DNA of 31,907 nt from JAVBJV01 sp031546815 (GTDB lineage Bacteria > Pseudomonadota > Alphaproteobacteria > Acetobacterales > Acetobacteraceae): positions 1-31,907 of the forward strand of contig JAVBJV010000061.1 in NCBI GenBank assembly GCA_031546815.1, in the 5' to 3' direction. Below are positions 7,650-13,963 of the stretch, piece after piece (position 1 is the stretch's first letter; each line of letters begins with the position of its first letter). The position numbers were made by a program, and so were the translations under genes. The notes under the pieces are model-generated. The model made no database searches. It was not told the origin of the DNA and saw only the letters and a program-made list of their open reading frames with translations.

Positions 7650-7775
7650 TCAGCGGTTGAGAAACAGAATGATGGCCGCCGCCAGGTTGAGAGCCGCAAG
7701 GCCCAGGATGACCGGGGCGGCGCGGGCGATGCGGTTGCGGATGCGCAGGAAGGCGCGATGCGTGCGGAGGGTCAT
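7650..7775 (-). CDS. Small single-pass membrane protein (41 aa)
   Basis: The ATG at 7775 overlaps the previous stop (ATGA). The 41-residue product has a basic N-terminus (MTLRTHRAFLRIRNRIAR) and one strong hydrophobic helix (APVILGLAALNLAAAIILFL, about 20-39) ending NR. Very short phage membrane proteins in early operons can act in superinfection exclusion or host interaction, but nothing in the sequence fixes a role. Translational coupling and a clean membrane segment support it as a gene. Confidence 0.65.
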   Translation of the reverse strand: MTLRTHRAFLRIRNRIARAAPVILGLAALNLAAAIILFLNR

Positions 7776-8017
7776 GACTGCACCGGGGCGCTCTGCCGGG
7801 TTGGCAGATAGGTGATGTTGGCGGCGGCTCCGGCTGTGGCCAGATCGCTGTCCGGCAGGGTGCGCGTGGAGGCGTCGTCGTGCCAGCGCACGGTGACCAG
7901 ATCGGCGCGCGACCAGAGGACGCGCAGATTGCCGGCGACGGTGCCGATGGCGCCGGTTGCCCGGCAGACCACGGCGCTGCCAACAGGGAAACGGAAACTG
8001 CGGGGGCTGTGGTTCAT
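7772..8017 (-). CDS. Hypothetical protein with a small beta-rich domain (81 aa)
   Basis: It overlaps both neighbours by ATGA (8014-8017 and 7772-7775), so it is embedded in the leftward operon. The sequence SFRFPVGSAVVCRATGAIGT, continuing VAGNLRVLWSRADLVTVRWHDD, alternates hydrophobic and polar residues and looks like a KOW/SH3-like small beta barrel. No family is recognised with confidence. Two more strands and a polar tail follow. Role unknown. Confidence 0.7.
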   Translation of the reverse strand: MNHSPRSFRFPVGSAVVCRATGAIGTVAGNLRVLWSRADLVTVRWHDDASTRTLPDSDLATAGAAANITYLPTRQSAPVQS

Positions 8018-8208
8018 GATGCTGTGTCCTCGAGCGCCAGCAGCGCGGCGTGGCCGTTAAGTTCGTGCTGTGCCTGGGTGTTGGGCGACCAGTCGGCCGC
8101 CGCCAGCAGCATGGTGCGCAGCGCGGTGCGGTCGGCCGGGCCTGCGCATTCCCGCGCCCATTGCAGCAGGGCCAGCATTGCGATGTTGGGCAGATGATCC
8201 TCGGGCAT
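8014..8208 (-). CDS. Hypothetical helical protein (64 aa)
   Basis: A short soluble protein (MPEDHLPNIAMLALLQWARE start) predicted to be helical throughout. Its stop overlaps the next start as ATGA, and it begins 15 bp after the previous gene's stop, so it belongs to the leftward operon. The strand has AAAGGACCCGCCC before the ATG, an acceptable ribosome site. No family recognised. Confidence 0.65.
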   Translation of the reverse strand: MPEDHLPNIAMLALLQWARECAGPADRTALRTMLLAAADWSPNTQAQHELNGHAALLALEDTAS

Positions 8209-8223
8209 GGGCGGGTCCTTTCA

Positions 8224-8511
8224 TCAGGCGTGACGCAGATAGGCGTTGACGTTCTGGCGCAGGCGCGCGCCGCGGGTGGCGAAGCTGCGGCCCACGCGCC
8301 GCAGACGGATGGCTTCCAGCACCAGTTCATCGGCCACGGTTTCAGCGTGGAGCGAGGTCTGGGCATCGGCGTTGGCGCGCCAGCTTTCGGCATCACGGTC
8401 GAGTTCGGCGGCGGCGCGCTGGAAGGCTTCGGCCTGCGCGACCAGCAGGTCGGCCACGCGCGCCAGCGGCGTGGACAGGCCGGGACGGTGCGGGGTGAAG
8501 CGAAGGGCCAT
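8224..8511 (-). CDS. First gene of the leftward operon, helical protein of unknown function (95 aa)
   Basis: The ATG at 8511 is preceded by GGAGATCCCGC on the minus strand and by the operator-bearing promoter. A longer frame to 8673 would run through the operators and a tRNA-like remnant and is rejected. The product is Arg/Ala-rich and largely helical (STPLARVADLLVAQAEAFQR; ADELVLEAIRLRRVGRSFAT), perhaps a helical bundle or coiled coil. No family recognised. Confidence 0.7.
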   Translation of the reverse strand: MALRFTPHRPGLSTPLARVADLLVAQAEAFQRAAAELDRDAESWRANADAQTSLHAETVADELVLEAIRLRRVGRSFATRGARLRQNVNAYLRHA

Positions 8512-8538
8512 GCGGGATCTCCGGGGTGGTGGGTGGAG

Positions 8539-8567
8539 ATGTTGATAAATCCAACATATACAGTCAA
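8539..8567 (-). promoter_or_regulatory. Early leftward promoter (PL-like)
   Basis: On the minus strand TTGACT (8567-8562) is followed after 17 bp by CAACAT (8544-8539), placing a start near 8532, 21 nt before the first operon gene. The -10 is weak, but the rightward early promoter at 12028-12056 has the same TTGAC-N18-CAACAT layout, with a matching operator in the same place. That shared geometry is the main support. Confidence 0.6.
8540..8556. promoter_or_regulatory. Repressor/Cro operator, leftward side, site 1
   Basis: TGTTGATAAATCCAACA is a near-perfect dyad, TGTTGR-N5-CCAACA. It covers the -10 and most of the spacer of the leftward promoter. The same motif lies beside cro at 12039-12055 in the same promoter position, so the phage repressor and Cro are the likely ligands. 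Confidence 0.8.
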
Positions 8568-8573
8568 GCAAAA

Positions 8574-8590
8574 TGTTGGTTATTCCAACA
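8574..8590. promoter_or_regulatory. Repressor/Cro operator, leftward side, site 2
   Basis: TGTTGGTTATTCCAACA is a perfect dyad (6-bp arms, 5-bp centre), 34 bp from site 1 and just upstream of the -35. It is the most symmetrical copy of the motif and thus the best candidate for tight binding. A pair of sites about three helical turns apart suggests cooperative binding. Confidence 0.82.
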
Positions 8591-8655
8591 AATTTGGTAA
8601 TTTGTGGGATATAAAATGGGAAAAATGGGATAGATGGGGATCGATGGTGGCGGGG

Positions 8656-8684
8656 CGTGGGTTCGAATCCCACTCTCTCTGCCG
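8656..8684 (+). pseudogene. tRNA 3'-end-like remnant (T arm and acceptor side)
   Basis: CGTGGGTTCGAATCCCAC (8656-8673) is a complete T arm with TTCGAAT loop, followed by TCTCTCTGCCG, similar to the 3' end of a tRNA-Ser. No D arm or anticodon arm is found upstream, so it is not a tRNA gene. It matches the T arm of the tRNA-Lys at 5214-5231 in 17 of 18 bases. It may be the scar of an earlier integration or an att-like site. The surrounding gap (8591-8759) contains no convincing gene. Confidence 0.65.
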
Positions 8685-8759
8685 AATTCAGAGGGATGCG
8701 CGTGCGCGGATCATCGCAGGGAGTGTGTTAGGCTGGTTACAGAGGTAAGAACTGGTTGG

Positions 8760-9644
8760 TTAGGCGGCCGCTCTGTGTTGCGGCCTATTTACTTGCCTGT
8801 CACGCACAAGCGTTGGCATTTTCAAGCCTTTGGAGACGATGAGGAGCTCTGTCCCCAAGCGCTTCTCCTGAAGAGAGTAATTTATATCAAAACAATATTG
8901 GCGTCTGTTCCGGTATAAACCACGTATTTCGGGAACGTCGTCGTATGTGACCACCCAAGGTATACCCAGATCAATAACCGCGTTGGCTAAGTCAGCATGA
9001 TCTTCTTTTTTATAGAAGCTTGTATATAGCTCCGCGCCTTTTTTGTAATAAGGCGGATCAATAAAGAGCAGGGACTGTTGAGGCAGTTCTGTTTTGCATT
9101 GGTCAAGAAAAACAAGGGCATCCATATTCGTCAAATGGATCCGGTCTTTGTATTTCCTCACCCGTGCGATGCGGTGTTTCAGGTCTGCGTGATTGTACCT
9201 GCAGTCGATCTTGTAGTTTCCGATCTGCTCAATGCCGCCAATCACGCCGGCCCCCTTGATAATTCCGGACCGGTTGGTTCTGTTCAGGAAAAAGGCCGCA
9301 AACCCAAGGGCGAGAATGTCTGATTTGTCTTGCGCCCGGTAGATTTCACGTTGCTTGAGCCATTCATCAATAGTGACTGGGGTGTTGTCGATCCGATCAA
9401 GCAGTGCGTTGGTTTCGTTCAGAACGCAGTGCCAGAAAGCCCAGATCGAAGGGTCGATATCGTTGATGTGTATGTCGGAGACGTGGCTACCATAGAGCAG
9501 CGTCAAGGCCAGGCCACAGCCACCGGCATAGGGTTCGGCATAGTGTCCAAGCTTCAGACGATTGAGGTGCAGGATCGTCGCAGTAAGGTCCTGCAGGCTT
9601 GTTTTTCCGCCAGGGTAACGCAGTGGTGAGGTTGCTCTTGCCAT
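8760..9644 (-). CDS. D12-class DNA N6-adenine methyltransferase (Dam-like)
   Basis: The enzyme transfers methyl groups from S-adenosylmethionine to adenine N6 in DNA. The start at 9644 gives 294 residues beginning MARATSPLRYPGGKTSL, the family's usual opening. An in-frame ATG at 9746 would overlap the previous gene and add 34 untypical residues. Visible motifs are RYPGGK (9-14), the SAM-binding EPYAGGCGLAL (37-47), the FFLNRTNRSG stretch (118-127) and the catalytic DPPY (196-199) in LLFIDPPYYKKG. It lies downstream of a ParB-like gene on the same strand, in a visibly more AT-rich block than the flanking phage. It may protect phage DNA from restriction or mark it; the recognition site is not deducible. 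Confidence 0.92.
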   Translation of the reverse strand: MARATSPLRYPGGKTSLQDLTATILHLNRLKLGHYAEPYAGGCGLALTLLYGSHVSDIHINDIDPSIWAFWHCVLNETNALLDRIDNTPVTIDEWLKQREIYRAQDKSDILALGFAAFFLNRTNRSGIIKGAGVIGGIEQIGNYKIDCRYNHADLKHRIARVRKYKDRIHLTNMDALVFLDQCKTELPQQSLLFIDPPYYKKGAELYTSFYKKEDHADLANAVIDLGIPWVVTYDDVPEIRGLYRNRRQYCFDINYSLQEKRLGTELLIVSKGLKMPTLVRDRQVNRPQHRAAA

Positions 9645-9712
9645 GACGATTGCTCGTTTTCCGTGCCGATATTTGGGTTTGTAGCAAGGCGCCACAGGCT
9701 CGGCCAGTTTTT

Positions 9713-11041
9713 TTATGAGGGGATGTTCTGCGCTTCCTCGATGCATTTGAGAATGACGGGCTTCAGAGTGATCATATCGTTATTGAGCTGATTGCCATTG
9801 AATGTTGCTGCGACGCGGTGGTGTTTTGTGGTGTTTCCGCAACCAAGAATACGCTGAAGCGCTTCTTGCAGGGGACGTATATCATGGAGACCATAAGATT
9901 TTAATTTCGTCTTGCTGAGGAAACTGTCGAAGCTTGTTGTGTCAGTGCGCCCCGCGCAGGCTGTCAATGTTTCAAAGAAGGACCAGACGCCAACAGCGGT
10001 GATGACTGTATGGTGTTCTAACTCAAGTGTATAAATCGAATAATAAAGCCGGCGTAATTTCTCATTACCTAATTTTTTCAGAGCATCAAATATCTCTTTT
10101 TCATACTGAACTTGTGATGCTTGCTGGGGAGCTGCAGGCAATCTGCGCACGGGCGGTTTGGGCTGAGCGGCGGGCTGGGTAGCGCCGGGTGTGGTGGGTT
10201 CGTTACTGTCGGGGGTCATTTGGGGGGAGTTTAATGGCTCCGCATCGCAGCGGGTTGTTCCGGCACCGCTTGAGTCAGCAATGGCGTGGGCATATTTCTC
10301 GATTTCAGCTCGGTTCATACGGGAATGCACCTTTTCCCCGGCGGCCAGATCGCGCATGAATTGACCAACCAGAGCATCGAAATCAGCCTCAGGCCGCGTT
10401 TTGCTAAGGGTGTCTGTATCGCTCTGATATTCGACGCCAAGTGTGCTGCGAAACACTGGGTTAGTTAAGAATCTCTGTGCTGTTGATATTTTCCTTGTGC
10501 GTTCTACAGGGGTGATCATCTGTTTTCGCTGGGCGTAGTCGAGCAGGCGCTGGGCGGGTTTGTTTTTTGCCTCATCGCTGAATCGGGATTTCTGCTCTGC
10601 GTTCCATGCCTTTCGCCCGATTCCCCCCTGGAGACCGTCGTGAATGCGGAGCAGCCAAGGTTTGGCGCTTTCCAGATCATTGAAGACAATGCCTAGAACC
10701 ATTCTAATGGCGGTCCAGCTATCTGCGAGTTTTTCAAACTCCCTGCGCAGGTTGGTAGGCGCTAGATCTGGATCATTCAAAAGCTTCACAGCACAGATGC
10801 GGCGGTTGCCTTCCGCTACACGATAATTGGGTTTTGCCCGAGAGTCGCCTGTTGGGATGAGGGCGAATAGCTCCAACGGGTTGGTGCCTAGTTCTACGAT
10901 GTCCTTTGCCAGAGGGTGGATCATTTCATTTTTGCAGAGATAGGCAATTGCTTCCGCTTCAGTGTTCAGAGGAACGTGCCGGGGGTTATCAAGGGATAGA
11001 AAAATGCGGTTAACTGGAACCTCGATAATCTTGTCACGCAC
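9713..11041 (-). CDS. ParB/Srx-fold N-terminal domain protein with helical C-terminus
   Basis: The first 90 residues match the ParB/Srx fold (VPVNRIFLSLDNPRH near 9-22 and YRVAEGNRRICAVKLL near 73-88, the E-G-x-R-R box where ParB binds CTP and Srx-fold enzymes bind ATP). A helical middle follows, then a Pro/Ala-rich linker near 270-305, and a helical C-terminal domain with LYYSIYTLELEHHTVITAVG and a GNTTKHHR motif. The C-terminal half vaguely recalls HEPN-type helical domains, which is speculative. It is not a standard partition ParB: no ParA partner or HTH centre is seen. The gene lies 68 bp upstream of the methyltransferase, same strand, in the AT-richer insert. Confidence 0.8.
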   Translation of the reverse strand: MRDKIIEVPVNRIFLSLDNPRHVPLNTEAEAIAYLCKNEMIHPLAKDIVELGTNPLELFALIPTGDSRAKPNYRVAEGNRRICAVKLLNDPDLAPTNLRREFEKLADSWTAIRMVLGIVFNDLESAKPWLLRIHDGLQGGIGRKAWNAEQKSRFSDEAKNKPAQRLLDYAQRKQMITPVERTRKISTAQRFLTNPVFRSTLGVEYQSDTDTLSKTRPEADFDALVGQFMRDLAAGEKVHSRMNRAEIEKYAHAIADSSGAGTTRCDAEPLNSPQMTPDSNEPTTPGATQPAAQPKPPVRRLPAAPQQASQVQYEKEIFDALKKLGNEKLRRLYYSIYTLELEHHTVITAVGVWSFFETLTACAGRTDTTSFDSFLSKTKLKSYGLHDIRPLQEALQRILGCGNTTKHHRVAATFNGNQLNNDMITLKPVILKCIEEAQNIPS

Positions 11042-11045
11042 TTGA

Positions 11046-11098
11046 ACGCTCCTGGCAGAGTTATGGATTCGCTTGTGGGCTTCTACTATCAGGAGCGT
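11046..11098. repeat. 9-bp inverted repeat upstream of the ParB-like gene
   Basis: ACGCTCCTG (11046-11054) and CAGGAGCGT (11090-11098) are perfect inverted copies 35 bp apart, immediately upstream of the minus-strand ParB-like gene. The half-sites could be an operator for autoregulation by the ParB-like protein or another regulator. This is based on position only. Confidence 0.45.
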
Positions 11099-11198
11099 AT
11101 TGAACTCCAGATCTTCGGTATGGTTTAACCGATTTTAAGATGCGTCAACCGGGAGCGCGGATATAGTTCCGGATAAATAACTAATGGGGAGGATGCAG

Positions 11199-11621
11199 GT
11201 GGGAAAGGCTCTGCTGGTCCTTGGCGTGGCCGGGGTGTTGAGTGGTGTTCTGGCTGGATGTGCAACAACTTCATCGACCGAGGCGGCGCTGGCGCGACGC
11301 TGGATCGGTGGATCAGTCAGTAAATTCTTCCGTGAGAACGGGGGGGCCGCATCACGGCGGCTATTGAGCAATGGTGAGACCGAATATGTCTGGTCGGGCG
11401 GACGCGGATCGGTCAGCCTGCCCGGCAGGGCGACCACCACGATCACCGGCGGTTATGGGGTCTATACGGCGGATACAATCTACAGGCCGCCTTCGGCCAT
11501 CAATCTGGGCTGCACCGTGATGCTGACCGCGGACCAGAACGACACAATCACCAGCATTCAGATCGAGGAAGACACCATCGGGGGATGGGCGCTGTCGCGC
11601 TGCGCCGAAGTGGTGGACTGA
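11199..11621 (+). CDS. Prophage-encoded lipoprotein (140 aa)
   Basis: I prefer the GTG at 11199 because GGGGAGG lies about six bases before it. ATG codons at 11184 and 11193 are in frame but overlap that ribosome site. The protein has a hydrophobic signal (KALLVLGVAGVLSGVLAGC) with lipobox LAGC, so it should be lipidated and membrane-anchored. The mature part (RRWIGGSVSKFFRENGGAAS) loosely recalls small SmpA/OmlA-like outer-membrane lipoproteins. It is convergent with the repressor gene, 3 bp apart at the ends, in a typical place for a lysogenic-conversion gene. Function unknown. Confidence 0.75.
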   Translation: MGKALLVLGVAGVLSGVLAGCATTSSTEAALARRWIGGSVSKFFRENGGAASRRLLSNGETEYVWSGGRGSVSLPGRATTTITGGYGVYTADTIYRPPSAINLGCTVMLTADQNDTITSIQIEEDTIGGWALSRCAEVVD

Positions 11622-11624
11622 GCG

Positions 11625-11954
11625 TCAGCCGGCGCTTCTGGCGCGGGCCTCGATCATCGCCAGCATGGCGTCGGCTTCCGCCGGCGGGATCCTGCGGAAG
11701 GCTTCCAGCAGGCGGGTTTCGCGGTCGGTCATTGCAGATATGCGGTTGCCTTCGCCGGTCATCAGCCAGTCCACCGACACGCCATAGTGACGCGCCAGCG
11801 CGATCAGCATTTCACGGCCGGGGACATCCTTGCCAACCTCGATATTGGCCAGGTGGCTGCGGGAAACCCCGATCACAGCGGCCGTATCGGCCTGTAATTC
11901 GCGGGCTTCAGTGCGGAGGAGCTTGATGCGGTCGGCCAAAGTCTGCTGGGGCAC
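11625..11954 (-). CDS. CI-like transcriptional repressor, HTH_3 family, no protease domain (109 aa)
   Basis: The HTH (about 5-65) reads TLADRIKLLRTEARELQADT, then AAVIGVSRSHLANIEVGKDV and a closing YGVSVDWLMTGEG, a typical XRE/HTH_3 repressor. The rest is a short helical tail. I propose the GTG at 11954; no clear ribosome site precedes it, so translation may be leaderless or from an alternative start. The frame opens back to an ATG that lies inside the operator, which is unlikely. No S24 peptidase domain is present, so RecA-driven self-cleavage is not expected. It is divergent from cro and probably binds the TGTTGR-N5-CCAACA operators. Confidence 0.85.
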   Translation of the reverse strand: MPQQTLADRIKLLRTEARELQADTAAVIGVSRSHLANIEVGKDVPGREMLIALARHYGVSVDWLMTGEGNRISAMTDRETRLLEAFRRIPPAEADAMLAMIEARARSAG

Positions 11955-12005
11955 AGTTGGAATCCATTGATTTGATTCGGAATGTGACAGATTCCTGATT
12001 TGATG

Positions 12006-12022
12006 TGCTGGTTTTTCCAAAA
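12006..12022. promoter_or_regulatory. Degenerate operator, rightward side, site 2
   Basis: TGCTGGTTTTTCCAAAA fits TGTTGR-N5-CCAACA with three mismatches. It lies 33 bp from the strong site at 12039, mirroring the 34-bp spacing of the leftward pair. The position just upstream of the -35 is also the same, which supports a real but weak site. Confidence 0.5.
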
Positions 12023-12027
12023 AACCA

Positions 12028-12056
12028 TTGACGGCAAATGTTGATTTAACCAACAT
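12028..12056 (+). promoter_or_regulatory. Early rightward promoter (PR-like)
   Basis: TTGACG (12028-12033) and CAACAT (12051-12056) are 17 bp apart. The start would fall near 12063, the A of the cro ATG, so the cro message would be leaderless. Layout relative to the operator is identical to the leftward promoter. Confidence 0.6.
12039..12055. promoter_or_regulatory. Repressor/Cro operator, rightward side, site 1
   Basis: TGTTGATTTAACCAACA shares both half-sites with the leftward site 1 (TGTTGA and CCAACA). It covers the promoter spacer and most of the -10, 7 bp before the cro start codon. Binding here would block cro and the downstream replication genes. Confidence 0.82.
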
Positions 12057-12062
12057 ATCAGC

Positions 12063-12275
12063 ATGACCATTTCCGACATCATCGCGGCCGGCGGCGGCGT
12101 GGCGCGGCTGGCCAGGGCGGTTGGGGTGCACCACGCCACGGTCATCCTGTGGCGCAGCAAGGGCCGCATCCCGGCGGAGCGCGTGCCCGCCGTGGCGCGG
12201 ATCACCGGGCTGCCGCGCCACGCACTGCGTCCCGATCTGTGGGACGCGGCCGATGCACCGCAGCAGGGGGCATGA
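12063..12275 (+). CDS. Cro/YdaS-like helix-turn-helix regulator (70 aa)
   Basis: The protein MTISDIIAAGGGVARLARAV, then GVHHATVILWRSKGRIPAERV and PAVARITGLPRHALRPDLW, is a classic short Cro/YdaS HTH with the A-G-G-x-x-x-LA opening and the W-x-x-x-G-R-IP turn. It is divergent from the repressor and starts 7 bp after the operator. No Shine-Dalgarno sequence is visible and the predicted transcript begins at or next to the ATG. It likely competes with the repressor and permits the lytic programme. Its stop overlaps the next ATG as ATGA. Confidence 0.85.
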   Translation: MTISDIIAAGGGVARLARAVGVHHATVILWRSKGRIPAERVPAVARITGLPRHALRPDLWDAADAPQQGA

Positions 12276-12424
12276 CTATGCGCGCGGGCACTCCCGTGCG
12301 GGCGCTGCACAGCGACCCGGGCGCGCGCGGACGGGCATGTGGGCCGGGACAGGACGGTTCGCATGCCCGCCTTTCTACACCCGTCGCACCGCAACTGCCG
12401 GTGGCCCGGTGCCCCGATGTTTGA
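12272..12424 (+). CDS. Possible small coupled protein (50 aa)
   Basis: An ATGA overlap with the Cro-like gene starts a 50-residue frame rich in Arg, Gly and Pro, ending 8 bp into the next gene. No domain is visible and the composition resembles GC-rich non-coding frames. Only the coupling supports it; it may be just a bridge for translation between cro and the HTH gene. Confidence 0.35.
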   Translation: MTMRAGTPVRALHSDPGARGRACGPGQDGSHARLSTPVAPQLPVARCPDV

Positions 12425-12860
12425 GGGGCTGACCGCCGCCGCGCTGGCCGACGCGCTGCGCGCCGAGGCGCTGCCGAACAAGGCGCTGGCGCGGCTGGCG
12501 GGGGCCACGCCGCGCGCGGTCGAGAACTGGCGCGCCGAGGCCTGTCTGCCGCGTGCCGACCAGCTGATCCGGCTGATGCATCACTGCCGCCATGTGGCGA
12601 CGTGTGTGCTGGAAGCGGCGGGCCTGTCGGATGCCGCGCTGGCGGCCGATCTGGCGGCGCTGGATGCGCAACTGGCGGCGCTGCGCGCACGGCTGGAAGT
12701 GATGCGGGGGGAACAGCATGCGGTTGATCGGGGGGCGGTTCTGCAGCGCGCTGGCGGGGCTGCTGCACGCCATGGCCGGGGCCTGTCTGACACTGGCCGA
12801 GATCTGCGCGGCGTGGGCGCGTCATCTGCTGCACGCCGGCCGCCCGCGGGGGTGATGTGA
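12417..12860 (+). CDS. Helix-turn-helix protein of the early region (147 aa)
   Basis: The first 60 residues (MFEGLTAAALADALRAEALP, NKALARLAGATPRAVENWRA) form a clear HTH with a recognition helix at TPRAVENWRAE, followed by ADQLIRLMHHC. A coiled-coil-like segment rich in Ala/Leu follows (LAADLAALDAQLAALRARLE). The last 50 residues are Arg/Gly/Ala-rich, untypical, and overlap another frame at 12718-12855, so the functional protein may end functionally near residue 100. Likely an early transcription or replication regulator (CII-like position). The stop overlaps the next ATG as TGATG. Confidence 0.75.
   Translation: MFEGLTAAALADALRAEALPNKALARLAGATPRAVENWRAEACLPRADQLIRLMHHCRHVATCVLEAAGLSDAALAADLAALDAQLAALRARLEVMRGEQHAVDRGAVLQRAGGAAARHGRGLSDTGRDLRGVGASSAARRPPAGVM
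12718..12855 (+). CDS. Candidate nested small gene (45 aa)
   Basis: An ATG at 12718, preceded by GGGGGA at good spacing, opens a 45-residue frame (MRLIGGRFCSALAGLLHAMA start) inside the 3' end of the HTH gene in another frame. The product is hydrophobic and Cys-containing, with a weak membrane-like segment (ALAGLLHAMAGACLTLAEI). It ends 2-5 bp before the primase start. It looks at least as protein-like as the overlapping tail of the HTH gene. Confidence 0.45.
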   Translation: MRLIGGRFCSALAGLLHAMAGACLTLAEICAAWARHLLHAGRPRG

Positions 12861-13963
12861 TGGGAAATCCTGCCCGGACGCAAAGCGGTCCGTCAGCCGG
12901 TGACATCGCCGCGATGCTGGCGGTGCAGGTCACGGCGCTGGTCTCGGAACTGCTGCCCTGTGGCAAGCGGCATGGGCCGGAATGGCGCGTGGGGTCGCTG
13001 GCGGGCGAACCGGGGCAGTCGCTCGGCGTGCATCTGCATGGCCACAAGGCGGGCGTCTGGTGCGACTTCGCCTCGGGCGAGGCGGGCGACGCGCTGGATC
13101 TGGTGGCGCGTGTTGCCTGTGGCGGCGACCGTGCGGCGGCACTGCGCTGGGCGCGCAGTTTTCTGGGCCTGTCCGATGCGCCGCGGGCACGCGTGCTGCA
13201 GCAGCAGGCCACGCAGCGCCGTGCCCGGGCCGATGCAAATGCCAGGGCCGATACAGACCGGAGGCGGCGTGCCGCGCAACGCCTGTGGCGCGAGGCCGAG
13301 GCCGGGCTGATCGGCACGCCGGTCGCCGCCTATCTGGCCGGGCGGGGTCTGCGCTTCGCCGAGCTGGGGCGGGTGCCGCGCGTGCTGCGCTATCACCCGG
13401 CGCTGGAACACCCGCACACCTGCGCGCGCGATGAAGATGGCCGCGTGCGCTACGGCACCGGCACGCGCTTCCCGGCCATGCTGGCAGCAATCAGCAATGC
13501 GGCGGGCGCGCATGTCGCCACGCATCGCACCTATCTGGCTGAACGGCCGGATGGATCGACAGGCAAGGCCCGGGTGCAGAACGCCAAGCTGACGCTGGGC
13601 GACTGGCGCGGCGGGACGATCCGTCTGTGGCGCGGGGCCCGCGGCAAGCCGCTGGCGGACGCGCCGGAGGATGACGTGGTGGCGATTGCCGAGGGGATCG
13701 AGGACGCACTGACCATCGCGCGCATCCAGCCCGCCTGGCGCGTGCTGGCGGCGGTCGCGCTGGGCAACATGGCGGCGATCGACCTGCCGGCGCAGATCCG
13801 CCGCGTGATGCTGGTGTTCGACCGTGATGGCGAGAACGAACAGGCGCGCCGCGCGCGCGACGCCGCGATTGCGCATTTCCAGCGGCAGGGGCGGCATGTG
13901 CGCGTCACCACGCCGCCCGAAGGCTTCAAGGATTTCAACGACTGGTGGCAGGCCGAGGCATGA
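12857..13963 (+). CDS. Primase-like Toprim protein
   Basis: Phage primases synthesise RNA primers at the fork. The 368-residue protein (367 from the ATG at 12860) has an N-terminal region resembling the zinc-binding part of primases, but with few Cys/His (LLPCGKRHGPEWR, HLHGHKAGVWCDFASGEAGD), then a basic helical linker (about 118-150). The C-terminal Toprim domain shows the acidic VVAIAEGIEDALT motif and the VMLVFDRDGENEQ motif with the metal-binding D-x-D. A FKDFNDWW motif closes it, usual in phage Toprim primases. Start GTG 12857 or ATG 12860 cannot be distinguished. It is coupled to the helicase by an ATGA overlap. Confidence 0.85.
   Translation: MMGNPARTQSGPSAGDIAAMLAVQVTALVSELLPCGKRHGPEWRVGSLAGEPGQSLGVHLHGHKAGVWCDFASGEAGDALDLVARVACGGDRAAALRWARSFLGLSDAPRARVLQQQATQRRARADANARADTDRRRRAAQRLWREAEAGLIGTPVAAYLAGRGLRFAELGRVPRVLRYHPALEHPHTCARDEDGRVRYGTGTRFPAMLAAISNAAGAHVATHRTYLAERPDGSTGKARVQNAKLTLGDWRGGTIRLWRGARGKPLADAPEDDVVAIAEGIEDALTIARIQPAWRVLAAVALGNMAAIDLPAQIRRVMLVFDRDGENEQARRARDAAIAHFQRQGRHVRVTTPPEGFKDFNDWWQAEA

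Noticed and set aside
8600..8690. A complete tRNA gene at the T-arm match
   Set aside because: No D arm, anticodon arm or 5' acceptor strand pairs with the 3' part; only the 3' end is present.
8634..8918. A plus-strand 94-residue frame and a minus-strand extension starting MGFEPT
   Set aside because: Both are translated from the tRNA T-arm-like remnant (GFEPT and GAWVRIP are the usual false peptides of tRNA ends) and overlap operators or the methyltransferase end.
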